A stretch of DNA of 64,000 bases from Kribbella caucasensis (GCF_004361855.1 NZ_SNWQ01000013.1:186001-250000); one strand, 5' to 3'; positions 25,266 through 34,417 are shown, numbered from the stretch's first letter. Made by a program: numbers and translations. The notes: a model not told the origin generated them from the letters alone.

Positions 25266-25296
25266 TTGACCGCACTGGCCAGTAGTCCGCTAGCGT
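25266..25296 (+). promoter_or_regulatory. promoter of the GntR gene
   Basis: TTGACC (25266-25271) and TAGCGT (25291-25296), 19 bases apart. A leader of about 30 bases with GAGGGGAA precedes the GTG at 25331. Confidence 0.45.
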
Positions 25297-25330
25297 GCTC
25301 GCGGGCCGCCAACTGAGAGGGGAACCCGGG

Positions 25331-26062
25331 GTGGAACAGGTGTACGGCGTTGGCCGGCCGCGCGGTGTCGACCAGGCGCTGGACGATGCCGACCAGGCGC
25401 ACGATGAGATCCGGATGCGGTCGATCGGAGACGATCACATCGGGCTGCGGGACCAGGTGCTCGATGAGCTGCGGCGGCGGATCGTCGACGGTGAGTACGC
25501 CCAGGGCGAGCGGCTGACCGAGATCCGGCTCGCGGACGACTTCGGGGTGTCGCGGAATCCGGTCCGGGAGGCGCTGCGAGTGGTTGCGGCGGAGGGGTTC
25601 GTGGAGCTCCTGCCGCGGCGTGGGGCAGTGGTCGTGACCCTCGACGAGGCGGCGATCACCGACCTGTTCGCGGTCCGTGCGCAGCTCGAGACCCTGGCTG
25701 CCGGGCTCGCCGCGGAGCGGTCGACGGAGGCTGATGTCGCCCACCTGCGCGAGTTGCTCGAGGAAGCCCGCGTCGCGACGGAGGCCGGTGACTTCGGCCG
25801 GGTCGCCGAGCTGAACTCCGCCTTCCACATCGCGGTGATCGAGCTGAGCGGCAACCGCTGGCTGTCCTCGCTGTCCGGTGCGATGTACCACCACGTCCAC
25901 TGGGTCTTCCGCGTCCGGGCCGCGCAGCGCGCACCACACTCCTGGGAAGAGCACCTCCGCCTGGTCGAGGCGATCGCCGCCGCCGATCGCCCCGCCGCCA
26001 CCGAAGCCGCCCGAATCCACGTAGAAGCCGCCGCCGCCGCCGCCCTCACCGCCCCCGCCTGA
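25331..26062 (+). CDS. GntR-family regulator with FCD ligand domain
   Basis: A winged helix (about residues 38-100) has LRDQVLDELRRRIVDGEYAQ and FGVSRNPVREALRVVAAEG. A FadR-type all-helical FCD domain follows, with metal-ligand histidines in NSAFHIAVIELSGN and SWEEHLRLVEAI. FCD regulators sense carboxylic acids or related metabolites. The gene is convergent with the gamma-glutamyltransferase gene of the peptide uptake operon. GTATAC dyads upstream of that operon are the kind of site GntR proteins bind, so control of the operon is plausible but unproven. GTG 25331 is used; ATG 25415 is an alternative. Confidence 0.85.
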   Translation: MEQVYGVGRPRGVDQALDDADQAHDEIRMRSIGDDHIGLRDQVLDELRRRIVDGEYAQGERLTEIRLADDFGVSRNPVREALRVVAAEGFVELLPRRGAVVVTLDEAAITDLFAVRAQLETLAAGLAAERSTEADVAHLRELLEEARVATEAGDFGRVAELNSAFHIAVIELSGNRWLSSLSGAMYHHVHWVFRVRAAQRAPHSWEEHLRLVEAIAAADRPAATEAARIHVEAAAAAALTAPA

Positions 26063-26074
26063 CAAGCGGGGGAG

Positions 26075-26098
26075 CGGCCGACAGAGGCTCATCGGCCG
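26075..26098. terminator. bidirectional stem-loop between gntR and ggt ends
   Basis: CGGCCGA (26075-26081) and TCGGCCG (26092-26098) pair perfectly around 10 bases. The element includes the stop codon of the ggt gene. Confidence 0.6.
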
Positions 26099-27864
26099 AC
26101 TGCGTAGCCCTGCATTCCTCGGGGGTTGGCGGCTGCGCTGATCACGCCGTCGGGGTCGCGGCGTACTGCGCACAACCGGCCCAGGCTCCAGGCGTCCGCC
26201 TCGGTCACCACGTGGCCGCGGCGTACCAGCTCGTCGCGAACCGCAGTGCCGAGCCGGCTCTCCATCGTCAGGCCGCCCGGTTCCATCGCCCGCGGGTAGA
26301 ACGACGACGGGAACCCGGTCGTGTGCCAGGCCGGCGCATCGATCGCCTCCTGCAACTCCTGCCCGCCCGCCAGATGCCGGAGCAGGAACAGCAACTGCCA
26401 CTGGTCCTGCTGATCACCACCCGGCGAACCACAAGCAAGCACCGGTACGCCGTCCCGCAGCACCAGCGTCGGCGTCAGCGTGGTCCGCGGCCGCAACCCC
26501 GGAGCAAGAGACGACGCCAGCCCCTCCTCCAACCAGAACATCTGCAACCGGCTACCCAAGCAGAACCCCAGCTCCGGAATCGTCGGCGACGACTGCAACC
26601 AACCACCACTAGGCGTCGCGGAGATCACGTTGCCCCACTGATCGATCACGTCGACGTGACACGTGTCGCCGCGCGTCACGCCCTCCGGCGACACCGTCGG
26701 CTCACCCGTGGTCGCATCCCCGCCAAGATCGTTGCCCACAGCAAGCGCAGGCAACTTCGGCGCGCGACCGTCGGGACTACCCGGCCGCAACTCCATCGAC
26801 GCCACGTCACCGATCAGCGCGGCCCGCGAGGCGGCGTACGCGGGGGAGAGGAGCGTCTTCAGCGGCGTGTCCGCGCCGTCGCCGTACCACGCCTCGCGGT
26901 CGGCGTACGACAACTTCATCACCTCGACCGTCGCGTGCACGGCCTCCGCACTCGTCAGGTCCAGGTCCGCCGGATCGCCCAGCTCCGCAAGGACGGCCAG
27001 CGACTGCAGCAGACCGGGACCCTGACCCCACGGGCCCGTCTTCGCGACCGTGTGACCGTGCCACTCCAGCGTGGCCGCGTCCTCCCAGCTCGCCTCGAAC
27101 CCGGCCACGTCATCACCCGTCACCAGGCCGGGGTGGTCCGCGCCACTGGAGTCCCGATGCGGCAGCCGCGAGAACCGGTCGATCGCCTCCGCGACAAACC
27201 CCTCGCGCCAGGTCAACCGAGCCCGCTCGACCTGGACCACACGATCCGCGCCGGCCTCCTCGGCAGACATGACCAGCCGCTCGAGCGTGACGGCGTACAC
27301 GGGGTTCTTGAACAGCGAGTTAGCGCCAGGCGCTCGCCCGTCCTGCAACCACAGCTCAGCAGAGGTCGGCCAATGCGAAGTGAACAGCTCCTGCACCGTA
27401 CGGACGGTGTCCCCGACCCGTCCGACGACCGGATGGCCGTTGCGGGCATACCCGATCGCTGGTTCGAGCACTGTGCGCAGCGAGAGCGTCCCGTGGTCGC
27501 GCAGCAACAACAGCCACGCGTCGACAGCACCCGGTACTGCGGCCGCAAGCGGTCCGGAGCCGGGGATCATCGACAGACCCAGCGAGCGGAAGTGCTCGAT
27601 CGTCGCACCGGCGGGAGCAACGCCCTGCCCCGACAGCACCCGTGGCGTGGGGTTGTCGGCGGTCGTGATGATCGCCGGGACCTCACCGCCCGGTCCGTTC
27701 AGATGCGGCTCCACCACGTGCAGCACGAATCCCGCGCAAGCGGCCGCGTCGAACGCGTTACCGCCGAGCTCCAGGATCCGCATCGCCGACTGCGACGCCA
27801 GCCAATGCGTGGACGAGACCACCCCGAACGTACCGCGCAACGTCGGCCGGGTGGTGAAGGTCAT
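26089..27864 (-). CDS. gamma-glutamyltransferase family protein
   Basis: Ntn-hydrolase precursor of about 591 residues. The motif RGDTCHVDVIDQWGNVIS contains the Thr that becomes the new N-terminus and nucleophile after self-cleavage. The oxyanion region SPGGDQQDQWQ and the N-terminal LELGGNAFDAAACAGFVL are also typical. No signal peptide is visible, so it probably works inside the cell. It would hydrolyse or transfer the gamma-glutamyl group of glutathione-like peptides. ATG at 27864 overlaps the stop of the upstream ABC gene (ATGA). It is the last gene of the peptide transporter operon, which suggests that imported gamma-glutamyl or related peptides are its substrate. Confidence 0.92.
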   Translation of the reverse strand: MTFTTRPTLRGTFGVVSSTHWLASQSAMRILELGGNAFDAAACAGFVLHVVEPHLNGPGGEVPAIITTADNPTPRVLSGQGVAPAGATIEHFRSLGLSMIPGSGPLAAAVPGAVDAWLLLLRDHGTLSLRTVLEPAIGYARNGHPVVGRVGDTVRTVQELFTSHWPTSAELWLQDGRAPGANSLFKNPVYAVTLERLVMSAEEAGADRVVQVERARLTWREGFVAEAIDRFSRLPHRDSSGADHPGLVTGDDVAGFEASWEDAATLEWHGHTVAKTGPWGQGPGLLQSLAVLAELGDPADLDLTSAEAVHATVEVMKLSYADREAWYGDGADTPLKTLLSPAYAASRAALIGDVASMELRPGSPDGRAPKLPALAVGNDLGGDATTGEPTVSPEGVTRGDTCHVDVIDQWGNVISATPSGGWLQSSPTIPELGFCLGSRLQMFWLEEGLASSLAPGLRPRTTLTPTLVLRDGVPVLACGSPGGDQQDQWQLLFLLRHLAGGQELQEAIDAPAWHTTGFPSSFYPRAMEPGGLTMESRLGTAVRDELVRRGHVVTEADAWSLGRLCAVRRDPDGVISAAANPRGMQGYAVGR

Positions 27865-28883
27865 CGAGCAACTCCTGTCTCGTTCGACTGTGTTTGAATG
27901 CTTTCCCCACCCCACCGCCCCGGTCGTTCTCTTACGTCCGGTCCGGTGCCGTCGTCGCTGACCAGGTGACAAGCGACCTGATGACCGCCCTCACCGATCA
28001 CCCGGGCCTCCGGCACAACGGTCCTGCACTTCTCCACGGCTACCGGGCACCGCGTGTGGAACCGGCACCCCGGCGGTGGGTCGATCGGCGACGGCAGGTC
28101 ATCCCCGAGCAGTACGGGCTGCCGCGCCCGCTGCGCCACCGGATTCGGCACCGGCGCGGCCGACAGCAACGCCTGCGTGTACGGATGAGCCGGTACGCCG
28201 AAGATCCGTTCGCGCGGGCCCTGTTCGACCAGTTGGCCCAGATACATCACGGCGACCTCGTCGGCCAGGTACTCCACCGCGGACAGATCGTGCGTGATGA
28301 ACAGACACGCGAACCCCAGGTCGCGCTGTAGATCCGCGAGCAGGTTCAACACGGACGCCTGCACCGAGACATCCAACGCACTGGTCGGCTCGTCCGCGAC
28401 CAGCAGCGCCGGGGACGAGATCAGTGCACGCGCGATGCTCACTCGTTGACGCTGTCCGCCTGACAACTCATGCGGTGATCGCTGGGCGACCTCCGGACGC
28501 AACCCGACCCGTCGGAGTGCCTCGGCCACGGGCCCTGTGGTGTCGCGCTGACGCATGAGCCGCAGTGGTTCGCCCACGATGTCGCCGACCGACAGTCGCG
28601 GGTCCAGTGAGCCCGCTGGGTCCTGGAACACGATCGACACGTCCCGCCGGTGCGGACGGAGCCGTCGCCGACTGAGGTGGGTGATGTCGGCATCGGCCAA
28701 GCGGACTGTGCCGCCTGTCGGTTCCAGCAGCCGGACGATGGACCTGCCGACTGTCGACTTACCAGAACCGCTCTCGCCGACCAGTGCGACCACAGAGCCC
28801 TTGCGGATCCGCAGAGAGACCCCGTCGACGGCCCGGACCGGGCCGAAGTGCATGACGAGGTCTTCGAGTTCCAGTGCGTACAT
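27861..28883 (-). CDS. oligopeptide ABC transporter ATP-binding protein (DppF/OppF type)
   Basis: ATPase of 340 residues. Walker A is GESGSGKST, the signature is LSGGQRQRVSIARAL, Walker B is LLVADEPTSALD, and the switch His is in FITHDLSAVEYL. The C-terminal oligopeptide-type extension contains HTRCPVAVEKC, cysteines found in this subfamily. It pairs with the upstream ATPase to energise uptake. Its ATG shares one base with the stop of the upstream gene, and its stop overlaps the ggt start by 4 bases. Confidence 0.93.
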   Translation of the reverse strand: MYALELEDLVMHFGPVRAVDGVSLRIRKGSVVALVGESGSGKSTVGRSIVRLLEPTGGTVRLADADITHLSRRRLRPHRRDVSIVFQDPAGSLDPRLSVGDIVGEPLRLMRQRDTTGPVAEALRRVGLRPEVAQRSPHELSGGQRQRVSIARALISSPALLVADEPTSALDVSVQASVLNLLADLQRDLGFACLFITHDLSAVEYLADEVAVMYLGQLVEQGPRERIFGVPAHPYTQALLSAAPVPNPVAQRARQPVLLGDDLPSPIDPPPGCRFHTRCPVAVEKCRTVVPEARVIGEGGHQVACHLVSDDGTGPDVRERPGRWGGESIQTQSNETGVAR

Positions 28884-29983
28884 CAGACCTCCACCGGTTC
28901 ACGGACGGGGTTCCAGCAGGCGACGTGGTGGTTTGGGGTGCCCTCGGCCGTCAGGAGCGGTTGTTCCGTCGTACAGGTGTCTCTCGCGCGGGAGCAGCGG
29001 TCGGCGAAAGTGCACGCGTTGGGCTGCTCCGCAAGGACCGGGACCAGACCGGGGATCTCGTTGAGCCGGTGCGTGCCCGCGTGCCGCCCTGCGGACGGGG
29101 ATGCGGCCAGAAGCCCTGCGGTATAAGGGTGTTTGGGTTGGGCGAACAGTTCGTTGACGTTGGCGGTCTCGACCACGCGGCCGGCGTACATGACCGCCAC
29201 CCGGTCGGCCAGGTCGGCGACGACTCCGAGGTCGTGGGTGATCAGGACGATGCTGGTGCCGAGCCGTTCGCGCAGACCACGCAGTACGTCGAGGATGCCG
29301 GCCTGGATCGTCACGTCGAGCGCTGTGGTCGGTTCGTCGGCGATCAGCACCTTCGGATCGCAGGCGACCGCCATCGCGATCATCACGCGCTGCCGCATCC
29401 CGCCGGACAACTGGTGCGGGTAGTCGTCGATCCGGCGTTCGGCCGACGGGATGCCGACCAGTTTGAGCAGTTCGACGGACCGCTTCCGGGCAGTCGAGCG
29501 CGATAGGCCGTTGTGGATCCTGAGCACTTCACCGATCTGGTTGCCGACGGTGAAGACCGGGTTCAGCGAGGTCATCGGTTCCTGGAAGATGTAGGCGATC
29601 TCGCGGCCGCGGATCGAGCGGAGCGTCTTCTTGTCCGCGCCGACGAGTTCACGCCCGTCCAACCGGACCGACCCGTCGACACTCGCGGTCCTGGGGAGCA
29701 GCCCGGCGAGACTCATCGCCGTCACGCTCTTGCCGCAGCCGGACTCGCCGACCACCGCCAGCACCTCTTGGTCGGCCACCTCGAAGTCCACCCGATCGAC
29801 CGCCGACAGCGGCCCGTCCTCGGTCCGGAACGTGACGGTCAGCCCACGCACCTCCAGCACCGGTACGCCGACTCCGCCAGTACCGGCCGCATTCGACCCG
29901 GCCTGACCGGTCCCCGCTGCGGTCGAGCCGACCTGGCCTGTTCCCGCTGGGGGTTCCGTGTTCACCTTCGAGATGGCGCTCAT
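28883..29983 (-). CDS. oligopeptide ABC transporter ATP-binding protein (DppD/OppD type)
   Basis: ATPase of 366 residues. An N-terminal Gly/Thr/Ala-rich stretch of about 35 residues (GTGQVGSTAAGTGQAG) is unusual and probably unstructured. The core then has Walker A GESGCGKS, signature LSGGMRQRV, Walker B VLIADEPTTALD, and the C-terminal CTFADRCSRARDTC cluster of the oligopeptide subfamily. ATG at 29983 overlaps the permease stop by 4 bases. It forms the ATPase pair with the next gene. Confidence 0.93.
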   Translation of the reverse strand: MSAISKVNTEPPAGTGQVGSTAAGTGQAGSNAAGTGGVGVPVLEVRGLTVTFRTEDGPLSAVDRVDFEVADQEVLAVVGESGCGKSVTAMSLAGLLPRTASVDGSVRLDGRELVGADKKTLRSIRGREIAYIFQEPMTSLNPVFTVGNQIGEVLRIHNGLSRSTARKRSVELLKLVGIPSAERRIDDYPHQLSGGMRQRVMIAMAVACDPKVLIADEPTTALDVTIQAGILDVLRGLRERLGTSIVLITHDLGVVADLADRVAVMYAGRVVETANVNELFAQPKHPYTAGLLAASPSAGRHAGTHRLNEIPGLVPVLAEQPNACTFADRCSRARDTCTTEQPLLTAEGTPNHHVACWNPVREPVEV

Positions 29984-30864
29984 CGGCGGCTCGCTTTCGG
30001 GTCGAGTGCGTCGCGGAGGCTGTCGCCGACGATGTTGAACGCCAGCGCGATCAGCATGATCGCGACCCCCGGCATCACCGCGGCCCACGGTGCCTTGGCC
30101 GCGAACTGCTGCGCGTCGGCCAGCATCGTCCCGAGGCTCGGCGCCGGCGGCTGGATCCCGAGTCCCAGGAACGACAGCACCGCCTCGCCCAGGATCGCGG
30201 CCGGGATCGCGACCGTCGCCTGCACGATGATCACCGACGCCGCGTTCGGCAGGATGTGCCGGCCGATCACCCACAGATCACCCGCGCCCTCGACGATCGC
30301 CGCCGAGACGAAGTCGAGCGACTTCAGCCGCAACGTCTCCGACCGGACGATCCGGATCACCCCCGGGATCTGCGCGATCCCGATCGCGATCGCCGCGTTG
30401 CCGAGACTCGCACCACGGATCGCCGCCAGCCCGACCGCCAGGATCAGGAACGGGAACGCCAGCACCAGATCGGTGAACCGCGAGATCAACGCGTCGATCG
30501 TGCGGAAGTAGCCGGCCATCAACCCGAGCGGTACGCCGATCGCCAGCGACGTAGCGACCGCGAGCATCCCCACGTGCAACGACGCCCGCAGCCCGAACAT
30601 GATCCGCGACAACACGTCCCGGCCGAGATCGTCCGTCCCGAGCACGTACCCCGGCGTACCGGGAGCGGCGAACGCCTGGCTCAGATGCGTGTCTGTCGGT
30701 TCATGCGGTGCGAGCCAAGGAGCGAACAACGCCGCGAATACGGCGATCCCGAGGACGACGAGTCCGGTGATCGCCAACGGGTTGCGGAGCAGCCGTCGTA
30801 CCACCTTGCGACGGCGTGACGACAGCGGCGTACCGGCTGAGACGGTCACATCGGCGACAGCCAT
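29980..30864 (-). CDS. oligopeptide ABC transporter permease (DppC/OppC type)
   Basis: Inner-membrane permease of about 294 residues with six membrane segments. The conserved GTDDLGRDVLSRIMFGLRAS is at the start of the permease core, and the EAA-type loop is in AAIVEGAGDLWVIGRHILPN. The C-terminus FNIVGDSLRDALDPKAS is characteristic. ATG 30864 shares a base with the stop of the upstream permease gene; a GTG one codon earlier (30867) is also possible. Confidence 0.93.
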   Translation of the reverse strand: MAVADVTVSAGTPLSSRRRKVVRRLLRNPLAITGLVVLGIAVFAALFAPWLAPHEPTDTHLSQAFAAPGTPGYVLGTDDLGRDVLSRIMFGLRASLHVGMLAVATSLAIGVPLGLMAGYFRTIDALISRFTDLVLAFPFLILAVGLAAIRGASLGNAAIAIGIAQIPGVIRIVRSETLRLKSLDFVSAAIVEGAGDLWVIGRHILPNAASVIIVQATVAIPAAILGEAVLSFLGLGIQPPAPSLGTMLADAQQFAAKAPWAAVMPGVAIMLIALAFNIVGDSLRDALDPKASRR

Positions 30865-31817
30865 CACGCCTCACCTCGCACCCGGATGCGCGGATCGATC
30901 ACCGAGTACAGCAGATCGACCAGCAGATTGATCACGATGTACGCCGTCGCGGTGACCAGCACGACCGCCTGGATCACCGGGTAGTCCCGCTGGAACACCG
31001 CGTCGACGGTCAGTTTCCCGAACCCCGGCAGCGCGAAGATCCGTTCGGTCACGACCGCACCCGAGATCAGCGCGCCCAGCTGCAGACCGACGATCGTGAC
31101 GACAACGATCAGGCTGTTCCGCAACGCGTGCCTGCCGATCACCGCGCGCGGCGGCAGACCTTTCGCCTCGGCCGTACGGATGTAGTCGGCCGACAAGGCG
31201 TCCAGCATCGACGACCTGGTCTGCCTCATGATCACCGCGGCAAGCCCGGTACCGAGGATCAACGCCGGCAACACGAGATGGTGCAGATTGCCGACCGGAT
31301 CGCTGAAGAACGGCACGAACCCGGACGCCGGGAACAACCCGAGCGCCACCGACAGGTACAGGATCGCCATCAGCCCGAGCCAGAAGTTCGGCACCGACAA
31401 CCCGAGCAACGCGAGCGCGTTCGCGGCCCACTCGGCCGGCCGGCCCCGACGTACGGCGGCCACCACGCCGGCGCCGATGCCGATGAGGCTGGCCACCAGA
31501 ATCGCGAGCGCGGACAGCTCGATCGTGACCGGGAGGGCGTGCCGGAGCATCGTGTTCACGCTCTCCCCGGTCCGGATCGATTGGCCGAGATCACCTTGCG
31601 CGGCGTGGCTGACGAACTGCCAGAACTGGACCGGCAACGAGTCGTCCAGCCCGTACTGCTCCCGGATCGCGCGCAGCGACTCCGGATCGCGGTCCTCCCC
31701 GGCCAGCGCCAGGGCCGGATCGCCGGGCAGCGCCCGGACCCCGAGGAAGACCACGATCGTTGCCAGCAGCAACGTGACCAGCGATTGCCAGAGCCGGTGC
31801 AGCAGATAGCGCCTCAT
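30864..31817 (-). CDS. oligopeptide ABC transporter permease (DppB/OppB type)
   Basis: Inner-membrane permease of 317 residues. It begins MRRYLLHRLWQSLVTLLLAT, typical of DppB, with the periplasmic-side sequence GDLGQSIRTGESV and the coupling loop YIRTAEAKGLPPRAVIGRHA. Six membrane segments are expected. It forms the channel with the downstream permease. It starts 12 bases after the binding-protein gene. Confidence 0.93.
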   Translation of the reverse strand: MRRYLLHRLWQSLVTLLLATIVVFLGVRALPGDPALALAGEDRDPESLRAIREQYGLDDSLPVQFWQFVSHAAQGDLGQSIRTGESVNTMLRHALPVTIELSALAILVASLIGIGAGVVAAVRRGRPAEWAANALALLGLSVPNFWLGLMAILYLSVALGLFPASGFVPFFSDPVGNLHHLVLPALILGTGLAAVIMRQTRSSMLDALSADYIRTAEAKGLPPRAVIGRHALRNSLIVVVTIVGLQLGALISGAVVTERIFALPGFGKLTVDAVFQRDYPVIQAVVLVTATAYIVINLLVDLLYSVIDPRIRVRGEA

Positions 31818-31829
31818 CCGGACCGGCCC

Positions 31830-33521
31830 TTACTTGGCGAGACCGGCGAACGCGGTCCGGAGCACACCGTCCGGGTAGGTCTGGACGCCGAGCACCTTGT
31901 TCGAGACCCCGGTCAGGTTGCGCTGCCGGTACATGTAGATGATCGGGTCGGCCTGCTGCAGCTTGGCGACCACCTGACCGTAGAGCTCCACCCGCTTGGC
32001 CTGGTCCTGGGACTGCCGGGCGTCGGTGAGCAGCTTGTCCAGCTCGGGGTCGCTGTAGCCGGCCACGTTCTGGCTGCCGCCGGTGCCGACGAAGCTGAAG
32101 ATGTTCGCGTCCGGGTCGACCCGGCCGGACCAGCCGAGCTGCAGCAGCTCGAAGTCACCACGGTCCTGCTGGTCGAGTAGCGAGGTGTACTCGACCGGCT
32201 TGATCATCAGTTCGAAGCCGCCCTCCTTGACCATCGCCTGCAGCGCTTGGGCAAGGCGGAGGCTGTCGGGGTTGTTCGAGGTGATCATGCTGACCTTGTA
32301 CGGCGTACTGACGCCTGCCTGGCTGAGCAGTTCCTTCGCCTTCGCCGGGTCGTGGGCCGGGCACACCTGCGCGGCGTCCGAGCTGAACGGGCTCTTCGGC
32401 GAGACCGGGGAGCACGCGACGGTGTTCAGTCCGTTGAAGATCGACTTGACCAGCGCCTCCCGGTCGATCGACAGGGCGAGCGCCTGCCGGACCCGCGGGT
32501 CCTTGGCGATCGGGGTGTCCAGCTGCTTGGACGGCTTCTCGATGCCGTCCGCGTTGCCGATGTTGACGGTCAGGCCCTGGTAGCCGAGGGACTCCGACTG
32601 CAGCACGGTCATGCCGCTGACCTTCTGCACCTCCGGCGCGTCCTGGGTGGACAGCGAGTCGGCGACCTGGGCGTCACCGGACCGGAGGTTGGCCGAGCGG
32701 ATGCTCGAGTCGGTGATGATCCGGTACTCGATCGCGTCCAGGTGCACCTTGTCGGCGGCGTAGTACAGCGGATCGCGGACCACCTTGATCGAGTTCTGCG
32801 CGACCCGGTTGGCGAACTTGAAGGGGCCGACGCAGACCGGACCGGTGGAGAAGTTCGCGCCCAGCTTGGCGACCGCGGCCGGGCTGAGGACCATGCCGGC
32901 CCGGTCGGCGAGCGCGGCGGTCAGCGGGGCGAACGGCTTGGACAGCTTGATCACCACGGTCTTCGCGTCCGGCGTCTGCACCGAGCTGATCGGCCCGAGC
33001 TCGCTCTTGCGGCCCGAACCCGCCAGCGTCAGACCGCGCTCGATCGACAGCTTCACCGCGGTCGAGTCCATCGTGGTGCCGTCGGCGAACTTCACGCCCT
33101 CGCGCAGCGGGATGGTCAGGCTGAGACCGTCGGCGGCGATGGTCGGCAACGCGGTCGCGAGCTGCGGCACGATCTTGGCGTCGGGGCCGAGGTCGTACAG
33201 CTTCTCGCACATGGTGTGGAAGACGTACCGCGAATAGAGGCTGCGGGACAGCGACGGGTCCAGCTTGTCCGGGTCCGCCGAGAGGGCGACCGTCAGCGTG
33301 CCGCCGTGGTTGACCTTGGCCGGATCAGCGGGATCGCCGAACACGTCCTTGGCCGTCGCGGCCGTGTCGGAAGCGCCTCCGCCGGCCTGGTTGTCGGTGC
33401 TCTGGACCGGTGAGCAGGCCGTACCCGCGACCACGAGAGCGGCGAGTACGGCTGAGGCGGCGAGTCGGTGCCGAGTGCTCCGACGGGGGCGGATCGGCGT
33501 CGACGGAGTTCGGCGGGGCAT
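31830..33521 (-). CDS. ABC transporter substrate-binding lipoprotein (SBP family 5)
   Basis: Solute-binding protein of 563 residues. The basic N-terminus leads to a signal segment LAASAVLAALVVAGTACSP with the lipobox Cys near residue 36. The family 5 sequence GGTLTVALSADPDKLDPS opens the mature domain, and VRQALALSIDREALVKSIF is the conserved helix in the second half. It captures peptides or glutathione-like ligands outside the membrane. ATG at 33521 has GGAGG 6 bases upstream. It is the first and probably most expressed gene of the six-gene operon with ggt. Confidence 0.92.
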   Translation of the reverse strand: MPRRTPSTPIRPRRSTRHRLAASAVLAALVVAGTACSPVQSTDNQAGGGASDTAATAKDVFGDPADPAKVNHGGTLTVALSADPDKLDPSLSRSLYSRYVFHTMCEKLYDLGPDAKIVPQLATALPTIAADGLSLTIPLREGVKFADGTTMDSTAVKLSIERGLTLAGSGRKSELGPISSVQTPDAKTVVIKLSKPFAPLTAALADRAGMVLSPAAVAKLGANFSTGPVCVGPFKFANRVAQNSIKVVRDPLYYAADKVHLDAIEYRIITDSSIRSANLRSGDAQVADSLSTQDAPEVQKVSGMTVLQSESLGYQGLTVNIGNADGIEKPSKQLDTPIAKDPRVRQALALSIDREALVKSIFNGLNTVACSPVSPKSPFSSDAAQVCPAHDPAKAKELLSQAGVSTPYKVSMITSNNPDSLRLAQALQAMVKEGGFELMIKPVEYTSLLDQQDRGDFELLQLGWSGRVDPDANIFSFVGTGGSQNVAGYSDPELDKLLTDARQSQDQAKRVELYGQVVAKLQQADPIIYMYRQRNLTGVSNKVLGVQTYPDGVLRTAFAGLAK

Positions 33522-33561
33522 TGCGACCTCCAGGGGTTGAGCGGTTCCGTCGACTGTTTCA

Positions 33562-33569
33562 TGTATACA
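33562..33569. promoter_or_regulatory. GTATAC dyad 1 upstream of the peptide operon
   Basis: TGTATACA, a perfect 8-bp palindrome about 40 bases upstream of the binding-protein start. On the minus strand it contains a possible -10 (TATACA), so a bound repressor would block transcription. FCD-GntR regulators often use GTATAC-centred sites. Confidence 0.5.
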
Positions 33570-33647
33570 AGGTGGGTGCGCAAGTGATTCCGCGAGTTTG
33601 ACTCAAGCTGTTACACAAGGGATTTGAGTCGGCCCCGCCGCCGTTCC

Positions 33648-33653
33648 GTATAC
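33648..33653. promoter_or_regulatory. GTATAC dyad 2 upstream of the peptide operon
   Basis: CGTATACAG, a second copy 85 bases from the first. Both are followed by AAGGT or GAAGGT. Between them is a GACTCAA/TTGAGTC inverted repeat (about 33600-33630). Confidence 0.45.
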
Positions 33654-33707
33654 AGAAGGTCGCTGCGACCACACAGCGTCACTGAACGGCGACGAGGCCG
33701 GCCTAAC

Positions 33708-34220
33708 TCAGATCTGCCAGCTCACGGGGTAGTGGATGACGCCGGCCGGCAGCGGACGGCCGCCGTCGAGCCCCAGCGCCATCAGATGCGGACCGGTTTC
33801 GAAGGTTGCGCTGATACCGGCCTTCGCCGCCGGCCCGAAGCCGAACCGCGGGTAGTAGTCGAGATGACCGAGCAGAACGACCGCGTGCTCGCCACGTTCT
33901 GTGGCCACCGCCAGTCCGGCGCGGATGGCGGCGCTACCGGCGCCTTGGTTCTGGTAGGCGGGCACGACCGAAACCGGTCCGAGCGACAGCGCCGGCGTTT
34001 CGTCGATGTGAACGCGGGTGAAGAGCGCGTGACCCACGATCTCGCCGTCTGATGTGGTGGTGACGATCGACAGCTCAGGCGCCAGCCAGGCGAGCGGATC
34101 GGCGCGCAGCGCGTCGACCAGGTCTGCCTCAAAGTCCCTACCGAAGGCTAGTCGGGTCAGCTCGCGAATGGTGCCGATATCGGCGGGCGTCTCGGCGCGG
34201 GTGATCCAGGAGTTGGACAA
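33708..34220 (-). CDS. GNAT N-acetyltransferase (YhbS-like)
   Basis: Protein of 170 residues. The GNAT core has GHALFTRVHID, then VVPAYQNQGAGSAAIRAGL (acetyl-CoA loop), then VVLLGHLDYYPRFGF, the last segment being typical of the YhbS group. The acceptor is unknown. The start at 34220 is TTG with AAAGGGA about 8 bases upstream. It may be cotranscribed with the small frame upstream. Confidence 0.85.
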   Translation of the reverse strand: MSNSWITRAETPADIGTIRELTRLAFGRDFEADLVDALRADPLAWLAPELSIVTTTSDGEIVGHALFTRVHIDETPALSLGPVSVVPAYQNQGAGSAAIRAGLAVATERGEHAVVLLGHLDYYPRFGFGPAAKAGISATFETGPHLMALGLDGGRPLPAGVIHYPVSWQI

Positions 34221-34273
34221 CGGGGAATCCCTTTCAGATCAAGGTGATCCGCGGCCCGCCGTACAGAGGTTGG

Positions 34274-34348
34274 TCAGGCCGGGATGGGGGAGTCGAGCAT
34301 GATGAGGAACAGGGCACTGCCCAAGGCAGCCGCCGCTCGCGCGGTCAT
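34274..34348 (-). CDS. possible 24-residue hydrophobic small protein
   Basis: ATG at 34348 has AAGGGAG about 8 bases upstream and the frame ends at TGA (34276-34274). The peptide starts MTARAAAALG and contains the hydrophobic run SALFLIM, enough for a short membrane helix. It lies in the otherwise empty 197-base gap upstream of the GNAT gene and reads the same way. It may be a leader peptide or chance. Confidence 0.25.
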   Translation of the reverse strand: MTARAAAALGSALFLIMLDSPIPA

Positions 34349-34417
34349 CAACTCAACTCCCTTCCCTGATCGAAGTCCGCCGACCTTAACTGGTGGATCG
34401 TGCCGTCCGCAGCTGAA

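Noticed and set aside
26212..27897. Plus-strand frame of 561 codons across the ggt gene
   Set aside because: Opposite strand of a motif-complete gamma-glutamyltransferase; no ribosome site or domain.
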